DNA of 64,000 bases from Diaminobutyricimonas aerilata (lineage in GTDB: Bacteria; Actinomycetota; Actinomycetes; Actinomycetales; Microbacteriaceae): NCBI RefSeq assembly GCF_002797715.1, contig NZ_PGFF01000001.1, positions 2,379,304-2,443,303 on the forward strand, given 5' to 3'. Below, piece by piece: positions 42,783 to 50,934 of the stretch (the first letter of the stretch is position 1; the number at the start of each line of letters is the position of its first letter). The notes below the pieces were generated by a model. That model saw only the letters and a list, made by a program, of their open reading frames with translations. It was not told the DNA's origin and made no database searches. The position numbers were made by a program, and so were the translations under genes.

Positions 42783-42821
42783 CCCCGATCGGACCCGGCT
42801 CGCCCCAGCCGAGACGCGCGA

Positions 42822-43130
42822 TCAGTCGTTCCGACGTTCGAGTGCCGCTTCGAGGCGCTCGAGCTTGCCGTCGAGCTCTCCCGTGCGGCCGGGGCGGATG
42901 TCGGCCTTCAGCACGAGCGAGACCCGCGTGCCGTAGGCGGCGACCGCATCCGTGGCCCGTTTGACGACGTCGAACACCTCGTCCCACTCCCCCTCGATCT
43001 CGGTGAACATCGAGGAGGTGCGGTTCGGCAGGCCGGACTCGCGCACCACCCGCACGGCGGCCGCGACCGCGTCGTGCACCGAGTCGGATCCGGAGCCGCC
43101 GCTGGGGGCCACCGAGAAGGCCACGATCAT
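42822..43130 (-). CDS. Thiamine-binding protein, UPF0045/MTH1187 family
   Basis: The 102-residue protein starts MIVAFSVAPSGGSGSDSVHDAV. It carries GLPNRTSSMFTEIEGEWDEVFDVVKRA and VSLVLKADIRPG, the ferredoxin-like fold pattern of the MTH1187/YkoF-type family, whose members bind thiamine or thiamine derivatives. The start has GGGAGCAGGA upstream. No thiamine biosynthesis gene is adjacent. Confidence 0.88.
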   Translation of the reverse strand: MIVAFSVAPSGGSGSDSVHDAVAAAVRVVRESGLPNRTSSMFTEIEGEWDEVFDVVKRATDAVAAYGTRVSLVLKADIRPGRTGELDGKLERLEAALERRND

Positions 43131-43300
43131 GTCCTGCTCCCGTCGTCGAGGTCGTCTCCAGGGTACGGCGGAACGGATCCCGGGGCCCCTGTCGATCCGG
43201 GCCTCGGGCGGCGGCGGCCCCCTGTCGGCGGCAGCGGGAGCGGAACTCCTCCGCGACACACCGGTGCAAGCGGCACGACGCGCGGCCGCGGCCGCGGTCC

Positions 43301-43413
43301 ATCCGCGCTCAGTGCCACAACGGATCCATGTGCATCCGCGCTCAGTGAGGCGGTCGCACCCGCGCGCAGCCGCGCTCAGTGCCGCGGTCGCACCCGCGCG
43401 AGCCGCGCCACCG
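43301..43413. repeat. Degenerate 33-34 bp tandem repeat at the 3' end of the GT87 gene
   Basis: ATCCGCGCTCAGTG occurs at 43301 and 43334, and AGCCGCGCTCAGTG at 43368. GCGGTCGCACCCGCGCG follows the second copy and, with one change, the third. The third copy covers the stop codon (43376) and last codons of the GT87-family gene, so the gene's tail has been duplicated downstream. The rest of 43131-43300 holds nothing else recognised. Confidence 0.75.
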
Positions 43414-44608
43414 CCCACCCGAGCAGCACGACGAGCAGCGCGTTCCGCAGGGTGAGCATGGCGAGCATGAGCGGCTCGAGCGCGAGCAGGTGCCCGTACA
43501 GGTACGGGTACACGACGTGCGTGAGCGCCGCGATGGCGAGCACGAGCACGACCGGCACGCGTGCGCCGCGGCATCCGGTCACGAGCCACAGCACGACCGG
43601 CACGGCGAGCCACGACGCGAACTGGGGCGAGCCGACCTTGTTGACGACGATGAGTGCCGTCACGAGCGCGAGCGACAGCGGCGCGAGGAGGTCGGCGAGT
43701 GCGGCGCCGCGGGCGGCGGCGCGGATGCCCAGCACGACGATGCCCGCGACGACGACGAGCATGAGCGGGGTGGTGAGCGCGCTCGCGATGTCGACACCGG
43801 GACCGCGGATCTGGAACGTCAGGATGTCGCGGTCGTAGTACAGCAGCGACGGATCGACCGCCCACGCCCGCCACATCCACCACGTGCTGACGGGCGCCTC
43901 GATCTGCAGCCCGCGACCGGTCTGGGTCGTGATGAAGCTGAACAGCTCCGTTCCGGCGCCGTAGAGCGCGGGCACGAGCACCACGAGCGAGCTCGTGACG
44001 ACGGCGACGCCGAGCAGCGGCGCACGGTGCCGGGCGGCGACCAGCAACGCGGCGAAGAGCGCCGCGGGCCACACCTTGACCCACGCGCCGAGCACGAAGA
44101 GCGCGCCGGCGACCCGCGGATGCCGCAGCACGAGCGTCGCCGCGACGATGCCGAGCGGCACGGTGACGGCGTCGATGCGCGACAGCGCGATCGGTCCGAG
44201 CAGCGCGAGGAACGCCAGCCACCACCACGCCGCGCGGCCGTGCCGCAGCGGCCCGTGCAGACCGAGCAGCGCGGCGAGCGCCACCGCGTCGAGCAGCAGC
44301 ACGATCGTGAGCCACGTGCTCGCGTACAGCGCCGGCCCGAAGGCGTGCGCGACGAGCATCGGCGCGAGGGCGCCGATCGGGTACACCCACGGGCCGTCGA
44401 CGCCGACCCAGAAGTCGTTCGTGAACGCCTGCTCGACCCAGTACTTGTAGACGAGGGTCACATCCCCCATCGGCAGGCTCGGGTGGAACAGCGCCACGAG
44501 CCCGTAGCCCAGATGCAGCACGCAGAATGCCGCCCACGCGGCGGCCCGCTGGCCAACGAGCGGCGCGAGGGGGTGACGGATGCGCTCGGCGGCGGGCGCG
44601 TGCGTCAT
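43376..44608 (-). CDS. Polytopic GT87-like mannosyltransferase family protein
   Basis: The 410-residue protein has about 10-12 membrane helices. MGDVTLVYKYWVEQAF and the early loop GPWVYPIGALAPMLVAH carry the periplasmic acidic residue pattern of GT-C glycosyltransferases. VWPAALFAALLVA and KVGSPQFASWLAVPVVLWL resemble the DUF2029/GT87 family, which uses polyprenyl-phosphate mannose. Acceptor unknown. The ATG at 44608 has TACGCT 7 bases upstream; a longer frame to 44686 is not supported. Confidence 0.82.
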   Translation of the reverse strand: MTHAPAAERIRHPLAPLVGQRAAAWAAFCVLHLGYGLVALFHPSLPMGDVTLVYKYWVEQAFTNDFWVGVDGPWVYPIGALAPMLVAHAFGPALYASTWLTIVLLLDAVALAALLGLHGPLRHGRAAWWWLAFLALLGPIALSRIDAVTVPLGIVAATLVLRHPRVAGALFVLGAWVKVWPAALFAALLVAARHRAPLLGVAVVTSSLVVLVPALYGAGTELFSFITTQTGRGLQIEAPVSTWWMWRAWAVDPSLLYYDRDILTFQIRGPGVDIASALTTPLMLVVVAGIVVLGIRAAARGAALADLLAPLSLALVTALIVVNKVGSPQFASWLAVPVVLWLVTGCRGARVPVVLVLAIAALTHVVYPYLYGHLLALEPLMLAMLTLRNALLVVLLGWAVARLARVRPRH

Positions 44609-44615
44609 GCCGTTC

Positions 44616-44621
44616 AGCGTA
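44616..44621 (-). promoter_or_regulatory. -10 box for leaderless GT87-like gene
   Basis: TACGCT on the minus strand, 7 bases before the ATG at 44608. A TTGA-containing -35-like sequence (GGTTGA) lies 16 bases further upstream. Confidence 0.55.
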
Positions 44622-44706
44622 CCGACGTAACAATCCGTCAACCGTCGCCCGCACGACGCGCGCCGCGCCCCACAATGGACGGACACCGCACCCGAGGAGT
44701 CCCGTC

Positions 44707-45552
44707 ATGCCCTTCCGCCGCTCCCGCGCCCTCGTCGGCCTCACCGCCGCCGCGGCGACGCTCACCCTCGCCGCCTGCACCGCCGGCGGCGACACGGATG
44801 CGGGCGGGTCCGGGGATTCGGAGTGGGTCACCGAGGGCAAGTTCACGGTCGCGACGGGCGAGCCGGCCTACGGTCCGTGGGTCGTCGACGACGCGCCCGA
44901 GACCGGCGAGGGGTTCGAGGCGGCCGTCGCGTACGCCGTGGCCGAGCAGCTCGGGTTCGACGAGGGTGACGTGCAGTGGGTGCGCACGGGGTTCGAGGAG
45001 GCGATCCAGCCCGGCCCAAAGGACTTCGACGTGAACCTGCAGCAGTTCTCGATCACCGACGAGCGCCGTCAGGCGGTCGACTTCAGCTCGCCGTACTACG
45101 AGACGACCCAGGTCGTCATCGCGACGGGGTCCTCTCCCGCGGCCGAGGCCACCTCGCTCGCCGACCTCAAGCCGCTGCTGATCGGCGCGCAGACCGGCAC
45201 GACGAGTTTCACCGCGATCGAGACCTCGATCGCGCCCGACCAGCCCGCGCAGGCCTTCACCACGAACGACGACGCGAAGGCGGCGCTCGAGGCCGGCCAG
45301 GTCGACGCGATCGTCGTCGACCTGCCGACCGCGTTCTACCTGACGTCGGCCGAGCTCACCGACGGGGTCATCGTCGGCCAGCTGCCGCAAGAGGAAGGCA
45401 CGGGCGACGAGTTCGGTTTCGTGCTCGAGAAGGACAGCCCGCTCACCGAGCGCGTCACCGAGGCGGTCGACGCGCTCCGAGAGGACGGCACGCTGCAGGA
45501 GCTCGCGGACCAGTGGCTCACCGAGGCGGGCGACGCGCCCGTGCTCCAGTAG
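44707..45552 (+). CDS. Amino-acid ABC transporter substrate-binding lipoprotein
   Basis: The 281-residue protein has a lipoprotein signal ending TLAACTAGG and then a family 3 solute-binding fold: KFTVATGEPAYGPWVVDDAP, QQFSITDERRQAVDFSSPYYE and VGQLPQEEGTGDEFGFVLEKDSPL. This is the polar amino-acid (His/Gln/Glu-type) group. It probably captures an amino acid outside the membrane for the permease and ATPase encoded next. Start: ATG 44707; GAGGAG is upstream. The ligand cannot be read from the sequence. Confidence 0.93.
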   Translation: MPFRRSRALVGLTAAAATLTLAACTAGGDTDAGGSGDSEWVTEGKFTVATGEPAYGPWVVDDAPETGEGFEAAVAYAVAEQLGFDEGDVQWVRTGFEEAIQPGPKDFDVNLQQFSITDERRQAVDFSSPYYETTQVVIATGSSPAAEATSLADLKPLLIGAQTGTTSFTAIETSIAPDQPAQAFTTNDDAKAALEAGQVDAIVVDLPTAFYLTSAELTDGVIVGQLPQEEGTGDEFGFVLEKDSPLTERVTEAVDALREDGTLQELADQWLTEAGDAPVLQ

Positions 45553-45565
45553 TACCGTTCTCGGG

Positions 45566-46426
45566 GTGACCGCACCCGCATCCCGCACGCTGAGCGAGCT
45601 GGAGCTCGAACGGCGCACGTACCGCCGCAGGCAGGGCGTGCGTTCCGTGCTGGTCAGCGCCGCCTCCACCATCGTGTTCGCGGTCGTCGTGTATCTCGCG
45701 ATCATCAACACGCCCGGCTGGGCCCGCGTGCAGCAGACCTTCTTCGACCCCGTCGTGCTGGCGGATGCGTGGCCGCGGGTGATCGAGGGTTTCCTGCTCA
45801 ACGTGCGGGTGCTCGTCGTCGCCGCCCTCGGCGTGCTCGTCGTCTCGTTGCTCGTCGCGACGCTGCGCACCCTGCGCGGACCCGTGTTCTTCCCGCTGCG
45901 GGCCCTCGCGGCCGGCTACACCGACCTATTCCGCGGCATGCCGCTCATCATCGTGCTCTACCTCGTCGGCTTCGGCATCCCCGGCCTGCGCTTCACCGAC
46001 TCGCGCATCCCCGCCGAGGTGCTCGGCACGATCGCCCTCGTGCTCGTGTACTCGGCGTACGTGTCGGAGGTGTTCCGCGCGGGCATCGAGTCGGTGCATC
46101 CGTCGCAACGTCTCGCCGCGCGGTCGCTCGGGCTCAGCCACGCGAAGACGATGCGGCTCGTGGTCGTTCCGCAGGCGGTGCGGAAGGTGACGCCCGCCCT
46201 CATGAACGATTTCGTCGCGATGCAGAAGGACGTCGGGCTGATCTCGGTGCTCGGGGCGGTGGATGCGGTGCGCGCGGCGCAGATCGAGACGGCGCAGGCG
46301 TTCAACTTCACCCCCTACGTGCTCGCCGGTCTGTTGTTCGTCGCCCTCGCTCTGCCGATGATCCGCTTCACCGACTGGTACACGGCGCGCCTGCGCGCCC
46401 GCGAGCAGATCGGGTCGCTCGTATGA
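45566..46426 (+). CDS. Amino-acid ABC transporter permease
   Basis: The 286-residue protein has about 5-6 membrane helices, with the ATPase-contact EAA loop VFRAGIESVHPSQRLAARSLGLSHAKTMRLVVVPQAVR, typical of the HisM/GlnP family. It probably forms a homodimeric channel, since only one permease is encoded. The GTG start comes 13 bp after the substrate-binding gene. TACCGT 7 bases before this GTG could allow separate leaderless expression. Confidence 0.95.
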   Translation: MTAPASRTLSELELERRTYRRRQGVRSVLVSAASTIVFAVVVYLAIINTPGWARVQQTFFDPVVLADAWPRVIEGFLLNVRVLVVAALGVLVVSLLVATLRTLRGPVFFPLRALAAGYTDLFRGMPLIIVLYLVGFGIPGLRFTDSRIPAEVLGTIALVLVYSAYVSEVFRAGIESVHPSQRLAARSLGLSHAKTMRLVVVPQAVRKVTPALMNDFVAMQKDVGLISVLGAVDAVRAAQIETAQAFNFTPYVLAGLLFVALALPMIRFTDWYTARLRAREQIGSLV

Positions 46427-47157
46427 CCGCCGTGCTGCGCCTCGAGGGCGTGTACAAGGCGTTCGGCGACACCGAGGTGCTGCGCGGCATCGACCTCGCG
46501 GTGGCCGAGCACGAGGTCGTCGCCCTCATCGGAGCGAGCGGCTCGGGCAAGTCGACGCTGTTGCGCACCGTGAACCTGCTCGAGCGCATCGATGACGGAC
46601 GCATCCTGTTGCGCGACGACGACATCAGCGACCCGAGGGTGAGGGCGGATGCGGTGCGTTCGCGCATCGGGGTCGTGTTCCAGCACTACAACCTCTTCCC
46701 GCATCTCTCGGTCCTCGACAACGTGACGCTCGCCGCGCGGCACGTGCAGGGTGTTCCCCGCGTCGAGGCGGAAGGCCGGGGTCGTGAACTGCTTGCCCGC
46801 ATCGGACTCGCCGACAAGGCGAAGGACTACCCCGACCGGCTCTCCGGTGGTCAGCAGCAGCGGGTCGCGATCGTGCGCGCGATTGCGACGCGACCGGAGC
46901 TGCTGCTGCTCGACGAGATCACGAGCGCCCTCGATCCGGAGCTCGTCGGCGAAGTGCTCGACCTCGTACGCGACCTCAAGAACGAGGGCACCACGATCGT
47001 CATGGCGACGCACGAGATGGCGTTCGCGCGCGACGTGGCCGACCGGGTGGTGTTCCTCGACCGGGGCGTGATCGTCGAGCAGGGCCCGCCCGAGCGCATC
47101 CTCGTCGATCCGGTCGAGCCCCGCACCCGCGAGTTCCTCGCCCGCTTCACCGCCTGA
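46423..47157 (+). CDS. Amino-acid ABC transporter ATP-binding protein
   Basis: The 244-residue ATPase has Walker A GASGSGKSTLLRTVNLLE, Q-loop VFQHYNLFPHLSVLDNV, signature LSGGQQQRVAIVRAIA, Walker B LLLLDEITSALDPELVGEV and the H-loop MATHEMAFARDVADRVVFLD, as in HisP/GlnQ. The ITSALDPE variant of TSALDPE is typical for this subfamily. ATGA overlap with the permease gene indicates translational coupling; the three genes form one uptake system. Confidence 0.97.
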   Translation: MTAVLRLEGVYKAFGDTEVLRGIDLAVAEHEVVALIGASGSGKSTLLRTVNLLERIDDGRILLRDDDISDPRVRADAVRSRIGVVFQHYNLFPHLSVLDNVTLAARHVQGVPRVEAEGRGRELLARIGLADKAKDYPDRLSGGQQQRVAIVRAIATRPELLLLDEITSALDPELVGEVLDLVRDLKNEGTTIVMATHEMAFARDVADRVVFLDRGVIVEQGPPERILVDPVEPRTREFLARFTA

Positions 47158-47171
47158 CGCGCCGCCCGTCA

Positions 47172-47225
47172 GCTCCCTTCGACAGGCTCAGGGAGCGTGC
47201 GGCTCCCTTCGGCAGGCTCAGGGGC
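47172..47225. repeat. REP-like elements, two copies
   Basis: GCTCCCTTCGACAGGCTCAG followed by GGAGC (47172-47196) is a palindrome with a 7-bp GCTCCCT/AGGGAGC stem. A second copy (CGGCAGGCTCAGGG) lies 30 bp on, at about 47202-47225. They fill the gap between the convergent ABC ATPase and nnrD genes and share the GACAGGCTCAG core with the 49.8-kb elements. Confidence 0.85.
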
Positions 47226-47231
47226 GGTTGG

Positions 47232-48047
47232 TCAGCGTTCGGCGAGCAGCTCGGCGATCGTCGCCGGCAACGCCGCGATGAGACCGAGCACGGTGACCGG
47301 TCCCCCGCCGGATGCACGCTCGCCGGCGAGTCCGTGCAGCACCGCGGCGGTCGCGGCGAGGCGGGCCGGGAGCGTCGGGTCGTCGGCGACGCCGTCGGCG
47401 TGCGTCGCGAGCAGGGCCCCGAGGATGCCGCCCAGCGCATCGCCGGACCCGGCTGTCGCAAGCCAGGCGGGCGCGCTGCGCGCCGTGAGTCGCACCCCGC
47501 CCCCGACGACGTGCGTCGTGTGTCCCTTCAGCAGCACCGTCACACCGAAACGGTCGGCGGCGCGCTCCGCCCAGTCCGCCGGATCCGACTCGATGTCCGC
47601 GCGATCGGCGCCGAGCATCCGGGCCAGCTCCCCCGCGTGCGGAGTGATCACGGCGACACCGCCCGCCCGTTCGGCGAGGTCGAGCGCGCCGGCGTCGAAC
47701 ACCGTGGGCAGCCCCTGCTCGATCGCCTCGTCGAGCCGCCGTGCCGCCTCCGGTTCCCGGTCCGCCGCATCCATGCCGCTGCCGAGCAGCCACGCCTGCA
47801 CGCGGCCCGGTGCGGTGACCGCCTCGGGCCGCCGCTGCAGCACGAAGTCGGCGGCGCGTTCGGGCCCGAGGTAGCGCAGCATCCCGACGCCGGTGTGCAG
47901 CGCCGCCTCGACGCCCAGCACCGCCGCCCCGGGGTAGCGGGTCGAGCCGGTCAGCACCCCGAGCACGCCGCGCCGGTACTTGTCGTCGTCCTCGCGCGGC
48001 ACCGCGATGTGGCGTGCCGCGTCGTCCCGCCCGAACAGTTCGGTCAT
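47232..48047 (-). CDS. nnrD: ADP-dependent NAD(P)H-hydrate dehydratase
   Basis: NnrD repairs hydrated NAD(P)H using ADP (ATP in eukaryotes). The 271-residue protein has the CARKD/ribokinase-like core: RGVLGVLTGSTRYPGAAVLGV, ITPHAGELARMLGA, VLLKGHTTHVVGG and the catalytic TAGSGDALGGILGALLA. It lacks the NnrE epimerase domain that is fused in many bacteria. The ATG at 48047 has TATCGT 6 bases upstream. Confidence 0.93.
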   Translation of the reverse strand: MTELFGRDDAARHIAVPREDDDKYRRGVLGVLTGSTRYPGAAVLGVEAALHTGVGMLRYLGPERAADFVLQRRPEAVTAPGRVQAWLLGSGMDAADREPEAARRLDEAIEQGLPTVFDAGALDLAERAGGVAVITPHAGELARMLGADRADIESDPADWAERAADRFGVTVLLKGHTTHVVGGGVRLTARSAPAWLATAGSGDALGGILGALLATHADGVADDPTLPARLAATAAVLHGLAGERASGGGPVTVLGLIAALPATIAELLAER

Positions 48048-48053
48048 CCGGCC

Positions 48054-48063
48054 ACGATAGTTT
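48054..48063. promoter_or_regulatory. Overlapping divergent -10 boxes, nnrD and HAD genes
   Basis: The minus-strand TATCGT (48059-48054) is 6 bases from the nnrD ATG. The plus-strand TAGTTT (48058-48063) is 6 bases from the HAD GTG at 48070. They share two bases in a 22-bp gap. Confidence 0.55.
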
Positions 48064-48069
48064 GGGCGG

Positions 48070-48687
48070 GTGAGTCTGAGCATCCCCGGTCGTGTCGTCG
48101 TCTTCGATTACGGGGAGGTCATCTCCGTCACCCCGTCCGATGCGGATCGGGCCGAGATCCTCGCGCTCGCCGGCGTCGACGAGGAGCCCTTCTGGGCCGC
48201 CTACTGGGCCCACCGCGACGGCCTCGATCAGGGCACGGTCACGATCGAGCAGTACTGGCGCGCCGTCGCGGCCGAGACCGGCGCCGACTGGAGCACCTCT
48301 CGCATCCAGCAGCTCTGGTCCGCCGACTTCCGCGGTTGGATCAGCGTCGACCCGGCCGTGATCGACCTCATCGAACGGCTGCACGCCGGCGGCACCCGCA
48401 TCGCGCTGCTGTCGAACGCCGGTTTCGACTACTCGAGCCCTTTCCGGTACTCGCCGATGGGTCGATTCTTCGAGCGGATGTTCGTGAGCGCCGAGATGGA
48501 CGCGATCAAGCCGGACCCCGCCATCTACTCCGAGGTCGCCGCCGAGCTCGGCATCCGACCCGACGAGATGGTGTTCATCGACAACAAGCTCGTCAACGTC
48601 GAGGGCGCCCGTGCTCTGGGCGTCGTGGCGCACCACTTCGAGGGCGTCGAGGGCCTCCGCGGCTTCCTCGAGGGTCTCGCCGCGTGA
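48070..48687 (+). CDS. HAD-superfamily hydrolase (YihX-like)
   Basis: A 205-residue haloacid dehalogenase-fold phosphatase. Motif I VVFDYGEVIS (Asp with Gly in the second Asp place, as in YihX/HAD-like members), motif II LLSNAGFDYS, motif III SAEMDAIKPDPAIY and motif IV MVFIDNKLVNVEGA (usual DD replaced by DN). A helical cap (~25-80) suggests a small sugar-phosphate-type substrate. The GTG start overlaps the divergent promoter. It is coupled to the next gene by GTGA. Confidence 0.9.
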   Translation: MSLSIPGRVVVFDYGEVISVTPSDADRAEILALAGVDEEPFWAAYWAHRDGLDQGTVTIEQYWRAVAAETGADWSTSRIQQLWSADFRGWISVDPAVIDLIERLHAGGTRIALLSNAGFDYSSPFRYSPMGRFFERMFVSAEMDAIKPDPAIYSEVAAELGIRPDEMVFIDNKLVNVEGARALGVVAHHFEGVEGLRGFLEGLAA

Positions 48688-49766
48688 GCGCGCTCTTCAC
48701 GCCGTTCGAGGTGCGCGGCACGCGCATCCGCAACCGCGTCTGGGTCTCGCCCATGTGCCAGTACACCGTCACTGCACGCGACGGGGTGCCGACCGACTGG
48801 CACCTCGTACACCTCGGTTCGATGGCCCGCGGCGGCGCCGGCCTCGTGATGGCCGAAGCCTCGGCGGTCGTGCCCGAGGGGCGCATCAGCCCGGAGGACA
48901 CGGGCATCTGGAACGACGCGCAAGCGGCCGCCTGGGCCCCGGTGGCGCGTTTCATCGCCGATCAGGGCGCGGTGCCCGCCATCCAGCTCGCACACGCCGG
49001 ACGCAAGGCGTCCGTGGTGCGCGAATGGGGCGAGGGCGGCCGGCGCGGCACCCTGCCCGCCGAAGAGGGCGGCTGGTCGACGGTGTCGGCGAGCGCGGAA
49101 CCGTTCCCCCGCTTCGCCGCGCCGCGCGCTCTCGAGTCCGACGAACTGCCCGGCATCGTGGAGGCCTTCGCCGCGGCCGCACGCCGCGCGGTGGAGGCCG
49201 GGTTCGAGGTCGTCGAGGTTCACGCGGCACACGGCTATCTGCTGCACCAGTTCCTCTCCCCGCTCAGCAACTTCCGCGACGACGCCTACGGCGGGTCGCT
49301 CGAGAACCGCGCCCGACTGGTGCTCGAGGTCGTGCGCGCCGTGCGCGCGGCCGTCGGTGACGACGTGCCGGTGTTCGTGCGATTCTCCGCGACGGACTGG
49401 ACGGAGGGCGGCTGGGACGTCGAGCAGACCTCCACCGTCGCCGGCTGGGCGTGCGACGCCGGCGCCGACCTCGTCGACGTGTCCACCGGCGGACTCGTCC
49501 TCGCGAAGATCCCGACCGGCCCCGGTTACCAGGTGCCGTTCGCGGAGGAGGTCGCAGCCACGTCGGGCGTGCCCGTCAACGCCGTCGGGCTCATCGACGA
49601 CGCCGAGCATGCGGAACGGATCGTCGCCGCCGGGCAGGCGGACGCGGTGATGGTCGGGCGCGGATTCCTGCGCGACCCTCACCTCGCGATGCGCTGGGCG
49701 CAGGAGCTCGGCGAGACCCTCGAATACTGGCCCGGCCAGTACGCCCGGGCGCTGCCGTTCGCCTGA
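48684..49766 (+). CDS. NADH:flavin oxidoreductase, Old Yellow Enzyme family (YqjM-like)
   Basis: The 360-residue FMN barrel enzyme has NRVWVSPMCQYTVTARDG, whose Cys is a YqjM-group redox modulator. VPAIQLAHAGRKAS supplies substrate-binding residues, with VVEVHAAHGYLLHQFLSPLSN and GSLENRARLVLEV following. These enzymes reduce activated alkenes with NAD(P)H. The physiological substrate is unknown; other members act in oxidative stress. The GTG start overlaps the HAD gene stop by 4 bases. Confidence 0.95.
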   Translation: MSALFTPFEVRGTRIRNRVWVSPMCQYTVTARDGVPTDWHLVHLGSMARGGAGLVMAEASAVVPEGRISPEDTGIWNDAQAAAWAPVARFIADQGAVPAIQLAHAGRKASVVREWGEGGRRGTLPAEEGGWSTVSASAEPFPRFAAPRALESDELPGIVEAFAAAARRAVEAGFEVVEVHAAHGYLLHQFLSPLSNFRDDAYGGSLENRARLVLEVVRAVRAAVGDDVPVFVRFSATDWTEGGWDVEQTSTVAGWACDAGADLVDVSTGGLVLAKIPTGPGYQVPFAEEVAATSGVPVNAVGLIDDAEHAERIVAAGQADAVMVGRGFLRDPHLAMRWAQELGETLEYWPGQYARALPFA

Positions 49767-49786
49767 CGGTCGCACGGCGGTCCCCC

Positions 49787-49888
49787 TCGACAGGCTCAGG
49801 GAACGAACGGTCACTGAGCCTGTCGATGCGGTCAGCGCGGCGGTCCCCCTCGACAGGCTCAGGATCGAACGGTCGCTGAGCCTGTCGA
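49787..49888. repeat. Paired REP/BIME-like palindromes, two copies
   Basis: TCGACAGGCTCAG and CTGAGCCTGTCGA form perfect 13-bp inverted arms around loops of 14 and 13 bases: 49787-49799/49814-49826 and 49850-49862/49876-49888. The two units are a direct repeat with a 63-bp period and share GGCGGTCCCCC upstream. They fill the gap between the convergent Old Yellow Enzyme and CNNM/CorC genes and end 5 bp before the latter's stop codon. Confidence 0.9.
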
Positions 49889-49893
49889 AGCGA

Positions 49894-50934
49894 TCAGTTG
49901 CGCCTGGTCGCGTCCTGCACTTCGCCGACGAGCTCTTCGATGATGTCCTCGAGGAACAGCACCCCGCGGGTCGCCCCCTGCTCGTCGAACACGCGCGCCA
50001 CATGCGCACCCGTGCGACGGAGCGTCGCGAGGGCGTCCTCGAGCTCCATGTCGCGGAACACCGACACGAGCTGACGGATCCGCTTCGGCGGCACCGGGTC
50101 GGTGAACTCGTCCTCGGGCAGGTCGATGACGTCCTTCAGGTGCAGGTACCCGGTCGGCTCCCCCCGCTCGTCGACGAGCACGTACCGGCTGAAGCCGCGC
50201 TGTGCGACCGCGCGTTCCACCTCCGCCGGCGTCGCATCCTCCCCCAGCGTGACGATCTTCTCCAGACCGATCGCCACATCCCGCACCCGCTTGCTCGTGA
50301 ACTCGAAGGTCGCCGACAGCGTGCCGCTCGCATCCGTCAGCACGCCCTCGCGGGTGGACTGCGCCACGATCGTCGCGACCTCGTCGAGGGTGAAGGCGCT
50401 CGTCGCCTCATCCTTCGGCTCCACCCGGAACAATCGCACGGCGCCGTTCGCGATGGCGTTGAGCGCGCGGATGATCGGGCCGAACACCCGCCCGATCGTC
50501 ACGAGCGGCGGCGCGAGCAGCAGCACCGCGCGATCCGGGATCGAGAACGAGAGGTTCTTCGGCACCATCTCGCCGAGCACGACGTGCAGGAACGAGACGA
50601 TGACCAGCGCGATGAGGAACGAGACCGTGCTGATGACCTCCTCCGACCAGCCGGTGAGGGCGATCGGCGCCTCCAGCAAGTGGTGGAGCGCCGGCTCGGA
50701 CACGTTCAGGATGAGCAGCGAGCACACGGTGATGCCCAGCTGACTCGTTGCGAGCATGAGCGTCGCGTGCTCCATCGCCCACAGCGCCGTCTTCGCGGCG
50801 CGGGATCCGGATTCGGCGAGCGGCTCGATCTGCGACCGGCGTGCGGAGATCACCGCGAACTCGGCGCCGACGAAGAACGCGTTGGCGGCGAGCAGACCGA
50901 ACAACCAGATGATGCCCCAGACGTCGTCGCTCAT
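49894..50934 (-). CDS. CNNM/CorC-like membrane protein with CBS pair (short form)
   Basis: The 346-residue protein has an N-terminal CNNM (DUF21) domain with about four helices (LFGLLAANAFFVGAEFAVISARR, LGEMVPKNLSFSIPDRAV). A CBS pair follows (~200-335, VRDVAIGLEKIVTLGEDAT, RYVLVDERGEPTGYLHLKDVIDL, GVLFLEDIIEELVGEVQDA). It ends there and lacks the C-terminal CorC_HlyC domain present in its upstream neighbour. Family members affect Mg2+/Co2+ handling. It overlaps the neighbour by 4 bases; the two probably form a hetero-complex. Confidence 0.92.
   Translation of the reverse strand: MSDDVWGIIWLFGLLAANAFFVGAEFAVISARRSQIEPLAESGSRAAKTALWAMEHATLMLATSQLGITVCSLLILNVSEPALHHLLEAPIALTGWSEEVISTVSFLIALVIVSFLHVVLGEMVPKNLSFSIPDRAVLLLAPPLVTIGRVFGPIIRALNAIANGAVRLFRVEPKDEATSAFTLDEVATIVAQSTREGVLTDASGTLSATFEFTSKRVRDVAIGLEKIVTLGEDATPAEVERAVAQRGFSRYVLVDERGEPTGYLHLKDVIDLPEDEFTDPVPPKRIRQLVSVFRDMELEDALATLRRTGAHVARVFDEQGATRGVLFLEDIIEELVGEVQDATRRN

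Noticed and set aside
48684-49766. Possible GuaB- or NADPH-dehydrogenase alternative for the 48684 gene
   Set aside because: The Cys in SPMCQY, the HAGRKAS and HAAHGYLLHQF segments place it in the Old Yellow Enzyme family.
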